Assembly (NCBI GenBank): GCA_019114625.1
Contig: DXFD01000060.1
Coordinates: 1 to 48,615 of the forward strand
DNA: 48,615 nucleotides
Direction: 5' to 3'
Source: Candidatus Borkfalkia faecigallinarum
Lineage (GTDB): Bacteria; Bacillota; Clostridia; Christensenellales; Borkfalkiaceae
Part shown: positions 1 through 8,221 of the stretch, piece by piece
How the letters are laid out: each line of letters begins with the position of its first letter
How positions within the stretch are numbered: position 1 is the stretch's first letter
Made by a program: the position numbers and the translations under genes
Notes under the pieces: model-generated
Database searches by the model: none
Told to the model about the DNA's origin: nothing
Seen by the model: only the letters and a program-made list of their open reading frames with translations

Positions 1-1287
1 ATCACCGACGAGCAGATCGCAGACCTGAAAAAATATGCGGACGACATCAACTATGACGACGCCCGTCGCTTCGAGCACGAAGTGCGGCACGACGTCATGG
101 CGCACGTCAAGGCGTACGGCGAACAGGCGAAAAAGGCGAAGGGGATCATCCATCTCGGCGCCACCTCCTGCTATGTGACCGACAACGCCGAGGTCATCGT
201 CATCGACGACGCCCTGCGCATCGTCGAGACCAAGCTGGTCAACGTCGTGGACAAGCTCAAAAAGTTTGCCCTGCGCTACAAAGATCTCCCCACGCTCGGC
301 TTCACCCACCTGCAGCCCGCGCAGCTGACCACCGTCGGCAAGCGCGCGACCCTGTGGCTGTCCGACCTTTTATTGGACTATCAGAACCTCAAACACCTGC
401 AAAGCTGCGTTCGGCTGCGCGGCGTGAAGGGTACGACGGGCACGCAGGCGAGCTTTTTGGACCTTTTCGACGGCGACGGTGAAAAAGTCAAGCAGCTCGA
501 GCGCAAGGTCGTCGCCAAATTGGGGTACGACAAAGTGTACGGCGTGACCGGCCAGACGTATCCGCGCAAGTTCGACTACAACGTGCTCTGCGTCCTTTCG
601 CAGATCGCGCAGAGCGCCTATCGCTTCTCCAACGACATCCGCCTGCTGCAGAACATGAAGGAGATCGAAGAGCCCTTTGAAAAGAGCCAGATCGGCTCCT
701 CGGCGATGGCGTACAAGCGCAACCCCATGCGCAGCGAGCGCATCGGCTCGCTGGCGCGCTATGCGATCAGCCTGCCGACCAACGCGGCGATCACCGCCTC
801 TACGCAGTGGTTCGAGCGCACCCTCGACGATTCCGCCAACAAGCGCATCGTCATCGCGCAGGCATTCCTCACCGTCGACGCCGTTCTCAACCTGTACATG
901 AACGTCGCCGAAAACCTCGTCGTGTATGAAAAGGTCATCGCCAAGCACATCGCGGCGGAGCTCCCGTTCATGGCGACGGAAAACATCATCATGGAGTGCG
1001 TCAAGGCGGGCGGCGACCGTCAGGAGCTGCACGAGCGCATCCGCGTCCTGTCCATGCAGGCGGGCAAAGTCGTCAAAGAGGAGGGCGGCGACAACGACCT
1101 CGTCGCCCGCATCCGCAAGGACGAGATGTTCCGCGCCGTATGGGACAAGCTCGACGCCATGCTCGACGCCAAAAACTTCATCGGCCGCAGCAGCGCGCAG
1201 GTGGAGGAGTTCATCTCCGCCGAGATCGACCCTGTCCTCGCCTCCCACGCGGCGGGTTTGGGCGCGCACGGGGAAGTGAACGTATAA
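1..1287 (+). CDS. purB: adenylosuccinate lyase, 5' truncated by window edge
   Basis: Frame open from base 1 ([42 protein letters not shown]...); ASL signature [17 protein letters not shown]. Confidence 0.97.
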   Translation: MTDEQIADLKKYADDINYDDARRFEHEVRHDVMAHVKAYGEQAKKAKGIIHLGATSCYVTDNAEVIVIDDALRIVETKLVNVVDKLKKFALRYKDLPTLGFTHLQPAQLTTVGKRATLWLSDLLLDYQNLKHLQSCVRLRGVKGTTGTQASFLDLFDGDGEKVKQLERKVVAKLGYDKVYGVTGQTYPRKFDYNVLCVLSQIAQSAYRFSNDIRLLQNMKEIEEPFEKSQIGSSAMAYKRNPMRSERIGSLARYAISLPTNAAITASTQWFERTLDDSANKRIVIAQAFLTVDAVLNLYMNVAENLVVYEKVIAKHIAAELPFMATENIIMECVKAGGDRQELHERIRVLSMQAGKVVKEEGGDNDLVARIRKDEMFRAVWDKLDAMLDAKNFIGRSSAQVEEFISAEIDPVLASHAAGLGAHGEVNV

Positions 1288-1417
1288 CAAAAGAGCGGCC
1301 TTTTTGCGTGCCGCGCGCCTCTGCCGCATGGCGGGGCTGCGCGCACGGGGAAGGGAACGTATAACAAAAAAGCGGTCTTTTTGCGTGCCGCGTGCCTCTG
1401 CCGCCCGGCGGGCGCAG
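1264..1417. repeat. 77-bp tandem duplication, 2 copies (1264-1340, 1341-1417), spanning the purB 3' end
   Basis: gcgcacggggaag(t/g)gaacgtataacaaaa(g/a)agcgg(c/t)ctttttgcgtgccgcg(c/t)gcctctgccgc repeated at 77-bp spacing. Confidence 0.9.
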
Positions 1418-1486
1418 CGGCGAAACCAAACCAAAAACGGAGCGGATTTCATCCGCAAAACAGGGCGGCGAGCCGCGTGTAAATGT

Positions 1487-1516
1487 TTGACAGCGGCCCG
1501 CCGTCTGCTTTATAAT
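1487..1516 (+). promoter_or_regulatory. sigma70-type promoter for suf genes (TTGACA-N18-TATAAT) followed by palindrome GATCTT-TC-AAGATC (1523-1536)
   Basis: Consensus hexamers read directly; upstream of sufC. Confidence 0.8.
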
Positions 1517-1567
1517 TTGCGGGATCTTTCAAGATCGCGCAAAAGACATACCGCAGCAGGAGAACGA

Positions 1568-2290
1568 ATGTTAGAGCTGAAAAATATTTCATATTCGGTG
1601 CGCGACGAAGCGACGGGCGCCGAGCAGGAGATCCTCAAAGACGTCGACCTGACCTTTGACGACGGCGCGATCAGCGTCATCACCGGCCCGAACGGGAGCG
1701 GGAAATCCACCCTGATCCGCATCCTCATGGGCTTTGTCCGCCCGACGTCCGGCACCATCCTCTTCAACGGCGAGGACGTGACCGACCTGTCCGTGACCGA
1801 GCGGGCGCGCAAGGGGTTCACGATCGCCTTCCAGCAGCCCGTCCGCTTCAAGGGGATCACGGTCAAAAAACTTTTGGAACTTGCGAGCGGCAAGACGATG
1901 GACACGGACGCCATGTGCGAGTGCCTCTCTTCGGTCGGCCTGTGCGCGCGCAACTATATCGGCCGCGCGGTGGACGGCACCCTGTCCGGCGGCGAACTCA
2001 AGCGCATCGAGCTCGCGACGGCGATCGCCAAGGGGGGCGAAGTGTTCCTCCTCGACGAGCCGGAGGCGGGCATCGACCTTTGGAGCTTTGAAGATCTCGT
2101 CAAGGTGTTCGAGCGGCTGCACGACAAGACGGTGATCATCGTCAGCCACCAGCAGCGCATCATGGAGACGGCGGACAAGATCGTCCTGTTTGAAAACGAC
2201 CGCCCGGTCAGCGTCGGCCGCAAGGAAGAAATGTTCAAGAAACTGACGCAGCGCCCCAATCTCTGCTGGCGGAACGTCAAGGAGGACTGA
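1568..2290 (+). CDS. sufC: Fe-S cluster assembly ATPase SufC (SMS-type SmsC)
   Basis: Walker A GPNGSGKST, signature LSGGELKRIE, LLDEPEAGIDLW; ATG 1568 preceded by AGGAG. Confidence 0.95.
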   Translation: MLELKNISYSVRDEATGAEQEILKDVDLTFDDGAISVITGPNGSGKSTLIRILMGFVRPTSGTILFNGEDVTDLSVTERARKGFTIAFQQPVRFKGITVKKLLELASGKTMDTDAMCECLSSVGLCARNYIGRAVDGTLSGGELKRIELATAIAKGGEVFLLDEPEAGIDLWSFEDLVKVFERLHDKTVIIVSHQQRIMETADKIVLFENDRPVSVGRKEEMFKKLTQRPNLCWRNVKED

Positions 2291-2293
2291 GTT

Positions 2294-3220
2294 ATGGCTA
2301 CGATGGATAAGACGGACGAGCAGCTTTTGGAGACCATCGCCGATCTGCACGGCATTCCGGAGGGCAGCTTCAACATCCGCAAGAACGGCAAACTGCTCGC
2401 CCGCAATTCGGACGCGGACGTCGAGATCGTTTCCAAGACGGACAAGGACGGCATCGACATCATCGTCCGCCCGGGCGTCAAAAACAGATCGGTGCACATC
2501 CCCGTGCTCCTGACCGTGGGGGATCTTCACGACACCGTCTACAACGACTTCTTTATCGGCGAGGATGCGGACGTGACCATCGTCGCCGGCTGCGGCATCC
2601 ACAACGCGACCTGCGCGGATGCCGAGCACGACGGCATCCACACCTTTCATCTCGCAAAAAACGCGCGCGTGCGCTATATCGAGCGGCACTACGCCGCGGG
2701 CGGCGGCAGCGGCAAAAAGGTCTTTGATCCGGTCACGAATATCGAGCTCGCCGAGGGCGCGCAGTTCACGCTCGAATCCACGCAGCTGGGCGGCGTGACG
2801 CATACCGACCGCAAGACGTACGCGAAAGTGGGCGAGCGCGCGCAGCTCATCGTCAAGGAAAAGATCCTCACCGACGCGGAGGAGACCGCCGTCACCGATT
2901 TCAAGATCGAGCTCGTCGGCCGCGACAGCCGTGCGGACATCGTCAGCCGCAGCGTCGCGCGCGGCCATTCCCGGCAGGAATTTCGTTCCGATCTGGTCGG
3001 CAAGAGCGCGTGCTTCGGCCACGTCGAGTGCGACGGCATTTTGCTCGAAGGCGCGCGCATCGTCTCCGTCCCGCAGATCGACGCGGTCGATCCGGAGGCG
3101 AGCCTCGTACACGAGGCGGCGGTCGGCAAGATCGCGGGGGAGCAGCTGATGAAGCTGATGAGCCTCGGGCTGACCGAACAGGAAGCGGAGGACGCGGTCA
3201 TCCGGGGATTTTTGAATTGA
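2294..3220 (+). CDS. SufB/SufD-family Fe-S scaffold (short, SMS SmsB-like)
   Basis: 308 aa; VAGCGIHN, SVARGHSRQEFRSDLVGKSACFGHVECDGILL, HEAAVGKIAGEQLMKLMSLGLTEQEAEDAVIRGFL. Confidence 0.92.
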   Translation: MATMDKTDEQLLETIADLHGIPEGSFNIRKNGKLLARNSDADVEIVSKTDKDGIDIIVRPGVKNRSVHIPVLLTVGDLHDTVYNDFFIGEDADVTIVAGCGIHNATCADAEHDGIHTFHLAKNARVRYIERHYAAGGGSGKKVFDPVTNIELAEGAQFTLESTQLGGVTHTDRKTYAKVGERAQLIVKEKILTDAEETAVTDFKIELVGRDSRADIVSRSVARGHSRQEFRSDLVGKSACFGHVECDGILLEGARIVSVPQIDAVDPEASLVHEAAVGKIAGEQLMKLMSLGLTEQEAEDAVIRGFLN

Positions 3221-3240
3221 AAAAAGATTTGTTTTTTACG

Positions 3241-3278
3241 GCCGATCGTGCGCATTTTGGAGTGCACGGTCGGCTTTT
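3241..3278 (+). terminator. Rho-independent terminator after sufB-like gene
   Basis: gccgatcgtgcgc-attttg-gagtgcacggtcggc-tttt. Confidence 0.75.
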
Positions 3279-3283
3279 CCTTA

Positions 3284-3313
3284 TTTTGCGAAGTACTCTG
3301 CCTGACATAAATC
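3284..3313 (+). repeat. Dispersed 30-bp motif, copy A
   Basis: TTTTGCGAAGTACTCTGCCTGACATAAATC; aligns without gaps to copies B, C, D. Confidence 0.75.
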
Positions 3314-3390
3314 GCGCATTGCGGCGCTTCGGATCGGGCGAGGAACACAAAAGGCGGTAATTTATTTTGCCGCACGGGAGGGCAGCCTCT

Positions 3391-3419
3391 TGACAAGGCC
3401 TTCCTTTCCGTATTATAAT
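3391..3419 (+). promoter_or_regulatory. copA promoter (TTGACA ... TATAAT)
   Basis: cttgacaaggccttcctttccgtattataataa. Confidence 0.8.
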
Positions 3420-3518
3420 AATCACGACTTTTACGGTAGGAATTTGCGCGCCGGTTTTGCTTCGCGCGCCGGCTTTGCGCCGCGCGCGGAGCGGCGGATA
3501 CAGGGAGAGGTCGAGGAT

Positions 3519-6020
3519 ATGCAGCAGAAATTCAAAGTGACGGGCATGACCTGCGCGGCGTGTTCGGCGGGGATCCAAAAGCGGGTCGGGAAGATGCAGG
3601 GCGTCCGCCGCGCGGACGTCAGCCTGATGGGCGAGTGCATGGAGGTGGATTACGACGAGTCCGCCGTCGGCGCGGACGAGATCGTCCAAGCGGTCGCCGC
3701 GCTCGGCTACGGCGCGAGCGTCGACGACGGTTCGCCCGCCTCGCCGCGCGCCGAAAAGAAGGCGAATTCCTTCGGTGAGGAGGCGAAGCGGCTGCGCGCG
3801 CGCTTTTTCGCGTCCCTGTGTTTTCTCCTGCCGCTCATGTATTTTACGATGGCGCACATGTTCGGCGCACCCCTTCCCTTTTTCTGGGACCCGCACGAGA
3901 GCGCGCAGAACTTCGCGCTCATGCAGCTGCTTCTGACGACGCCCGTCCTGTTCATCAACTTCGCCTTTTTCACGAGCGGGGTGCGCGCGCTGTGCAAGCG
4001 GGTGCCGAACATGGACACGCTCGTCAGCCTCGGCTCGGCGGTCTCCTATCTGTACAGCGTCGTCGTGCTGTTCGTCATGCCCTTCGCGCAGGACGCGCAC
4101 GCCCTCGCGATGGAGGATCTGTTCTTTGAATCGGCGGCGATGGTGCTCACGCTCGTCACGCTCGGCAAGTGGCTGGAGGCGCGCTCCAAGAGCCGCACGG
4201 GCGAGGAAGTGGAAAAGCTCCTGCGCCTCGCGCCCGATCAGGTCACCGTCGAGCGCGGCGGCAGCCTGCGCACCGTCCGCCTTTCCGAAGTCGTCCGCGG
4301 CGACGTCGTCGTGGTGCGCCAGGGGGACAGCATCCCCGTAGACGGCGTCATCCTGTCCGGGAACTCCTTCGTCGACAAATCGGCGATCACCGGCGAGAGC
4401 CTGCCTGTCGAGGTGGGAGAGGGGGATCTCGTGACCAGCGCCTCCGTCAACACGGGGAACGTGCTGCGCATCCGCGCCGAAAAGGTCGGCGAGGACACCG
4501 TGCTCTCCAAGATCGTGCGCATGGTGCGCGAGGCGGGCGCTTCCAAGGCTCCCATCGAAAAGGCGGTAGACAAGATCGCCGGCATCTTTGTGCCGGCCGT
4601 GCTCGCCGTCGCCCTCCTCACCTTCGTCATCTGGATGATCCTTTGGAGCACGGGCGCCGTGGCGGTGACCGTCCCCGAAATTTTGAGCATGGCGATCAGC
4701 GTGCTCGTCATATCCTGTCCCTGCGCGCTCGGCCTGGCGACGCCCGTCGCGGTCATGGCGGCGACGGGGCGGGCGGCGTCGATGGGCATCCTCTTCAAGG
4801 ACGCGGAGGCGCTGCAAAAGGCGAAGGGCATCCGCACGGCGCTGCTGGACAAGACGGCGACCATCACCGAGGGCAAGCCGCGCGTGACGGATATCGTGAC
4901 CTACGGCGGCTATACGGCGGAGCGCGCGCTCGCGCTGGCGGCTTCGGTCGAGCTCAATTCCAACCACCCGCTCGCCTCCTGCATCGTCGAGCGGGCGCGC
5001 GCGGCGGGCGCCGACTTCGCGGCGGCCGGGCAGTTTTCCTATCTCCCCGGCAAGGGCGCGCAGGCGGCGTGCGGCGGCAGCGTCTGCCGCATCGGCAACC
5101 GGCGCCTGCTCGAAGAGGCGGGCGTGGACGCCGCCGCGGCGGAAGCGGATGCGGCGCGCCTCGCGGACGAGGGGAAGACGGTGCTCTATTTCTCCGTCGG
5201 CGGCGAAGCGGCGGCGCTGTTCGCGGTCGCGGACACCATCAAGGCGGGCAGCGCGGAGGCAGTCGCGGGGTTGAAGGCGCGCGGCATCGCCCCCGTCATG
5301 CTCACGGGCGACAGCCGTCAGGCGGCGCAGGCGATCGCGCGGCAGGCGGGCATCGACACGGTCATCGCCGAAGTGCTTCCGCAGGACAAGCTGCGCGCCG
5401 TCGCGGACAGCAAAAAGTCGGCGGTCACGGCGATGGTCGGCGACGGCATCAACGATTCGCCCGCATTGAAGGAGGCGGATATCGGCGTCGCGATGGGCGA
5501 CGGCACGGATGTCGCCATCGATTCGGCGGACGTCGTGCTGGTGGGCGGCGATCTGCGCGCGCTGAGCGCGGCCGTCGATCTGAGCCGGGCGACGGTGCGC
5601 AACATCCATGAAAACCTGTTCTGGGCGTTTCTCTACAACGTGCTCTGCATCCCGATCGCGGCGGGCGCGCTGTACGCCGTCGGCGTCGTGCTCAGCCCCA
5701 TGATCGGCGCGCTCGCGATGAGCGTCAGCTCGGTCTTTGTCGTGACCAACGCGCTGCGGCTGATGCGCTTCCGCCCGAAAATCAATATCGAGCCCCGTAC
5801 GGGCAAAGGAGAGAAAGAGATGAAAAAGATCCTGATGATCGAAGGTATGAGCTGTCCGCATTGCAGCGCCCGCGTGGAGAGCGCTCTCAATGCGATCGAG
5901 GGCGTCCGCGCGGCGGTCGAACTCAAAAAGAAGCGCGCTATCGTCGAGACGGAAGTCGCCGACGACGTGCTGATCAAGGCGGTCGAGGATGCCGGCTACA
6001 AGGTGACCGCCGTCAAGTAA
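3519..6020 (+). CDS. copA: Heavy-metal (copper) translocating P1B ATPase with N-terminal HMA domain and in-frame C-terminal CopZ-like HMA domain
   Basis: GMTCAAC, TGES, CPCALGLATP, NHPLA, GDGIND; C-terminal GMSCPHC. Start chosen downstream of the promoter rather than the track start at 3390. Confidence 0.95.
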   Translation: MQQKFKVTGMTCAACSAGIQKRVGKMQGVRRADVSLMGECMEVDYDESAVGADEIVQAVAALGYGASVDDGSPASPRAEKKANSFGEEAKRLRARFFASLCFLLPLMYFTMAHMFGAPLPFFWDPHESAQNFALMQLLLTTPVLFINFAFFTSGVRALCKRVPNMDTLVSLGSAVSYLYSVVVLFVMPFAQDAHALAMEDLFFESAAMVLTLVTLGKWLEARSKSRTGEEVEKLLRLAPDQVTVERGGSLRTVRLSEVVRGDVVVVRQGDSIPVDGVILSGNSFVDKSAITGESLPVEVGEGDLVTSASVNTGNVLRIRAEKVGEDTVLSKIVRMVREAGASKAPIEKAVDKIAGIFVPAVLAVALLTFVIWMILWSTGAVAVTVPEILSMAISVLVISCPCALGLATPVAVMAATGRAASMGILFKDAEALQKAKGIRTALLDKTATITEGKPRVTDIVTYGGYTAERALALAASVELNSNHPLASCIVERARAAGADFAAAGQFSYLPGKGAQAACGGSVCRIGNRRLLEEAGVDAAAAEADAARLADEGKTVLYFSVGGEAAALFAVADTIKAGSAEAVAGLKARGIAPVMLTGDSRQAAQAIARQAGIDTVIAEVLPQDKLRAVADSKKSAVTAMVGDGINDSPALKEADIGVAMGDGTDVAIDSADVVLVGGDLRALSAAVDLSRATVRNIHENLFWAFLYNVLCIPIAAGALYAVGVVLSPMIGALAMSVSSVFVVTNALRLMRFRPKINIEPRTGKGEKEMKKILMIEGMSCPHCSARVESALNAIEGVRAAVELKKKRAIVETEVADDVLIKAVEDAGYKVTAVK
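5820..6020 (+). CDS. Possible internal translation start giving free CopZ-like chaperone (66 aa) from the copA 3' end
   Basis: AAAGGAG-N8-ATG (5805-5822) in frame: MKKILMIEGMSCPHCSARVESALNAIEGV... Confidence 0.45.
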   Translation: MKKILMIEGMSCPHCSARVESALNAIEGVRAAVELKKKRAIVETEVADDVLIKAVEDAGYKVTAVK

Positions 6021-6091
6021 GCCGCGCGCGGCCGCAGCCTATGCCGCCCGGCGGGCGGCGCATCCGCAAAAAGTGTATCGACAACAGAGGG

Positions 6092-6121
6092 GCGGGCGAT
6101 CGTTTGGATCGCCCGCACTTT
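6092..6121 (+). terminator. Terminator-like hairpin after copA
   Basis: GCGGGCGATC-GTTTG-GATCGCCCGC perfect 10-bp stem, weak T tract. Confidence 0.55.
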
Positions 6122-6162
6122 CCGATCGTGCAGTCGTATGTAAACGGTTTCAAAGGCCGCCG

Positions 6163-6191
6163 TTGACAAAGTTGCCTGCGTTTGCTATAAT
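6163..6191 (+). promoter_or_regulatory. Consensus promoter TTGACA-N17-TATAAT
   Basis: Read directly. Confidence 0.85.
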
Positions 6192-6268
6192 CAATATGCA
6201 TCCGGGCTGTTGCGGGTCGTCTGCCGACGAAAATAAGATACAGATATGTAAAGGCGTAAAATGATGCG

Positions 6269-6751
6269 ATGAGTAAGAGAGCGATAAAACAAGGAAAATG
6301 GCAGCGGATCTTTGACTTTGATTTTGGTAACCGCGATTTTTTTACGATTGCGACGGATCGCTACAAAATAGTGATGAGCGGCGGCAGCGTATCTGTTTCC
6401 GATAGTCGCACGGGTGAGCAGCTGTTTCAAAAGGGAGGGTTTCATTATCTCTATACGGGCGACGTTTCGCCGGACGAAAATGTGCTTGCTGCGTTAGAGA
6501 ACGGAAAGCATTTCTATATTTTTTCGCTGCAAAATTTCGGCGCGCCAAGACGCGTAACGCTGCCGCGCGGCTATGAAAGCATCGACGGCTACCCATCCTT
6601 TTCTGCGGACGGCGACGAACTTATGGTGCCTGCAAGTATATACCGTGCAGGTGAATACCATTACTTCTTGTGCAAGTACGATACCGCTGCTTATCATTTA
6701 CTCTCTATGGAAGAAATTGGCGATGACGAATTTCCCTTTTGGCCGGTCTGA
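6269..6751 (+). CDS. Hypothetical protein, beta-propeller/WD-like sequence character
   Basis: 160 aa, promoter upstream; FSADGDELMVPA-type repeats. Confidence 0.65.
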   Translation: MSKRAIKQGKWQRIFDFDFGNRDFFTIATDRYKIVMSGGSVSVSDSRTGEQLFQKGGFHYLYTGDVSPDENVLAALENGKHFYIFSLQNFGAPRRVTLPRGYESIDGYPSFSADGDELMVPASIYRAGEYHYFLCKYDTAAYHLLSMEEIGDDEFPFWPV

Positions 6752-6802
6752 TGACGGTACCGCGGTCAAAATAATGCATATGCAAAATAGGGAAGGAAGA
6801 TC

Positions 6803-7525
6803 ATGAAAAGATACTGCTTATCGCTCGTCGCGGCACTTCTGTGTGTTGCCTGCCTTTCGGGGTGCTCGCTTTTGCCGCAATACAGCGACCCTGCGCGCAT
6901 GGAGATAGACGGGCAGACCTTTGTCACGGGCTTTTACGATCACCTTTGGCCGGACGGCATCGTCGTCGGTGAAGGCGAGCCTGCGGCATTTGAAAGCGAA
7001 TATCATATTTGGTGGAAGGTAGACGGCGCGCCCTTCGAACTGTATTGCGCTCAGAATAAAGAAGCGTTGTATTGGAACCCAGCCATCTATTGCAGGGAGA
7101 GCGAGTTTGAAGAGGTCGAGGCCTACTATGCCGATCCCGAAAATTATCATTTTTATATCGGCAGATACCTCGAAGAGGATACGAGCGTCCTGCTCGGCAA
7201 CGATGACGAGGCGTATGCCGAGCGGGCGATCGGGTTTATCATGGAATTGGACAGCACCTTCGGCGTCGGCGGCATCTTCGACCCCTTTATGGAGAAAACG
7301 GTCGCTTTCAGCGGTGAGGTATCGGGCTATGACAGGGTGACCATATACCGCGTCAGCAAGGACGGTTTCTTTACGACCCTCCATATGGAACTCGCCGTCT
7401 GCGACGGCGGCCTGTACAGATATCGGTCTTACGACGAGCAAAAGGACCAGACGATTTTTTATCGCTTTGACGACGACGTGAGCGAGCATATGGTCAATTT
7501 ATTTGAACGATACGAATTGATCTGA
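6803..7525 (+). CDS. Hypothetical lipoprotein
   Basis: Signal peptide with lipobox LSGC (MKRYCLSLVAALLCVACLSGCSLLP). Confidence 0.8.
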   Translation: MKRYCLSLVAALLCVACLSGCSLLPQYSDPARMEIDGQTFVTGFYDHLWPDGIVVGEGEPAAFESEYHIWWKVDGAPFELYCAQNKEALYWNPAIYCRESEFEEVEAYYADPENYHFYIGRYLEEDTSVLLGNDDEAYAERAIGFIMELDSTFGVGGIFDPFMEKTVAFSGEVSGYDRVTIYRVSKDGFFTTLHMELAVCDGGLYRYRSYDEQKDQTIFYRFDDDVSEHMVNLFERYELI

Positions 7526-7599
7526 AAAGGACAAGCGCCCCATTCGCGCCTATTCGACGCGCAAACCGCCCATCCGCCAAAAGGCCCCGCAAGCGCTCG

Positions 7600-7629
7600 T
7601 TGACATTTTCGTGCGGCGTATTCTATAAT
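7600..7629 (+). promoter_or_regulatory. Promoter TTGACA-N18-TATAAT upstream of ArsR gene
   Basis: Read directly. Confidence 0.8.
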
Positions 7630-7684
7630 AGTGTCGCGTCACGAAAGGGCGCCCCGCGGCCGCGGGCAAAGGGGGAGAGGGGAG

Positions 7685-8026
7685 ATGGAAGAGCAGATGC
7701 TTTTGCTGGATAAGCGCACGCAGGCGATGGTGGAGAGCTATATCCCGTCGGGGGATACGCTGGAGGGGCTTGTCTGCTTTTTCTCCGTCTTTGCAGACGG
7801 AACGCGCCTGCGCATCCTCTCCGCGCTCGCCGTCACCGAGCTGTGCGTCACCGACCTCGCCCGTCTGCTGCGCATCCACCAGACGACAGTTTCGCACCAG
7901 CTGCGCCTGCTCAAAAACCTCGGCATGGTGCGCGCCAGCCGCTGCGGCAAGGTCATCTTTTACAGTCTGCGCGGCGATACCGTCAACGACGTCCTGTGCA
8001 AGGGGGCAGAATTTTTGGGCCTTTGA
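7685..8026 (+). CDS. ArsR/SmtB-family transcriptional regulator
   Basis: FADGTRLRILSALAVTELCVTDLARLLRIHQTTVSHQLRLLKNLGMV. Confidence 0.93.
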   Translation: MEEQMLLLDKRTQAMVESYIPSGDTLEGLVCFFSVFADGTRLRILSALAVTELCVTDLARLLRIHQTTVSHQLRLLKNLGMVRASRCGKVIFYSLRGDTVNDVLCKGAEFLGL

Positions 8027-8137
8027 GCGCCCGCCGCTTGCGGCCGTTCAGCGGGGCGCTTCGCGCGGGCAAAAACAAAGGGCGGCGGACGAAAAAACAA
8101 AGGGCGGCGGCTGCCGCTCTTTTTTTCGCGCATTTTA

Positions 8138-8166
8138 TTGCAAAAACGGCGGGCGTGGTGTATAAT
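8138..8166 (+). promoter_or_regulatory. uvrC promoter TTGCAA-N17-TATAAT
   Basis: Read directly. Confidence 0.7.
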
Positions 8167-8221
8167 AAAAACGGGTCTTTGGCGCCGCGCCCGCAGCGGC
8201 CGCGCCCCGCCCTCACCTGCT

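Noticed and set aside
3390-3518. Track start of copA at 3390 (43 extra N-terminal residues)
   Set aside because: That start codon overlaps the TTGACA -35 box; ATG 3519 after GAGAGG lies downstream of the promoter and begins right before the HMA domain.
3198-5861. 887-aa minus-strand ORF opposite copA
   Set aside because: Mirror ORF from high-GC codon bias; Arg/Asp/His/Ala-rich with no domain character, and the sense strand encodes an unambiguous CopA.
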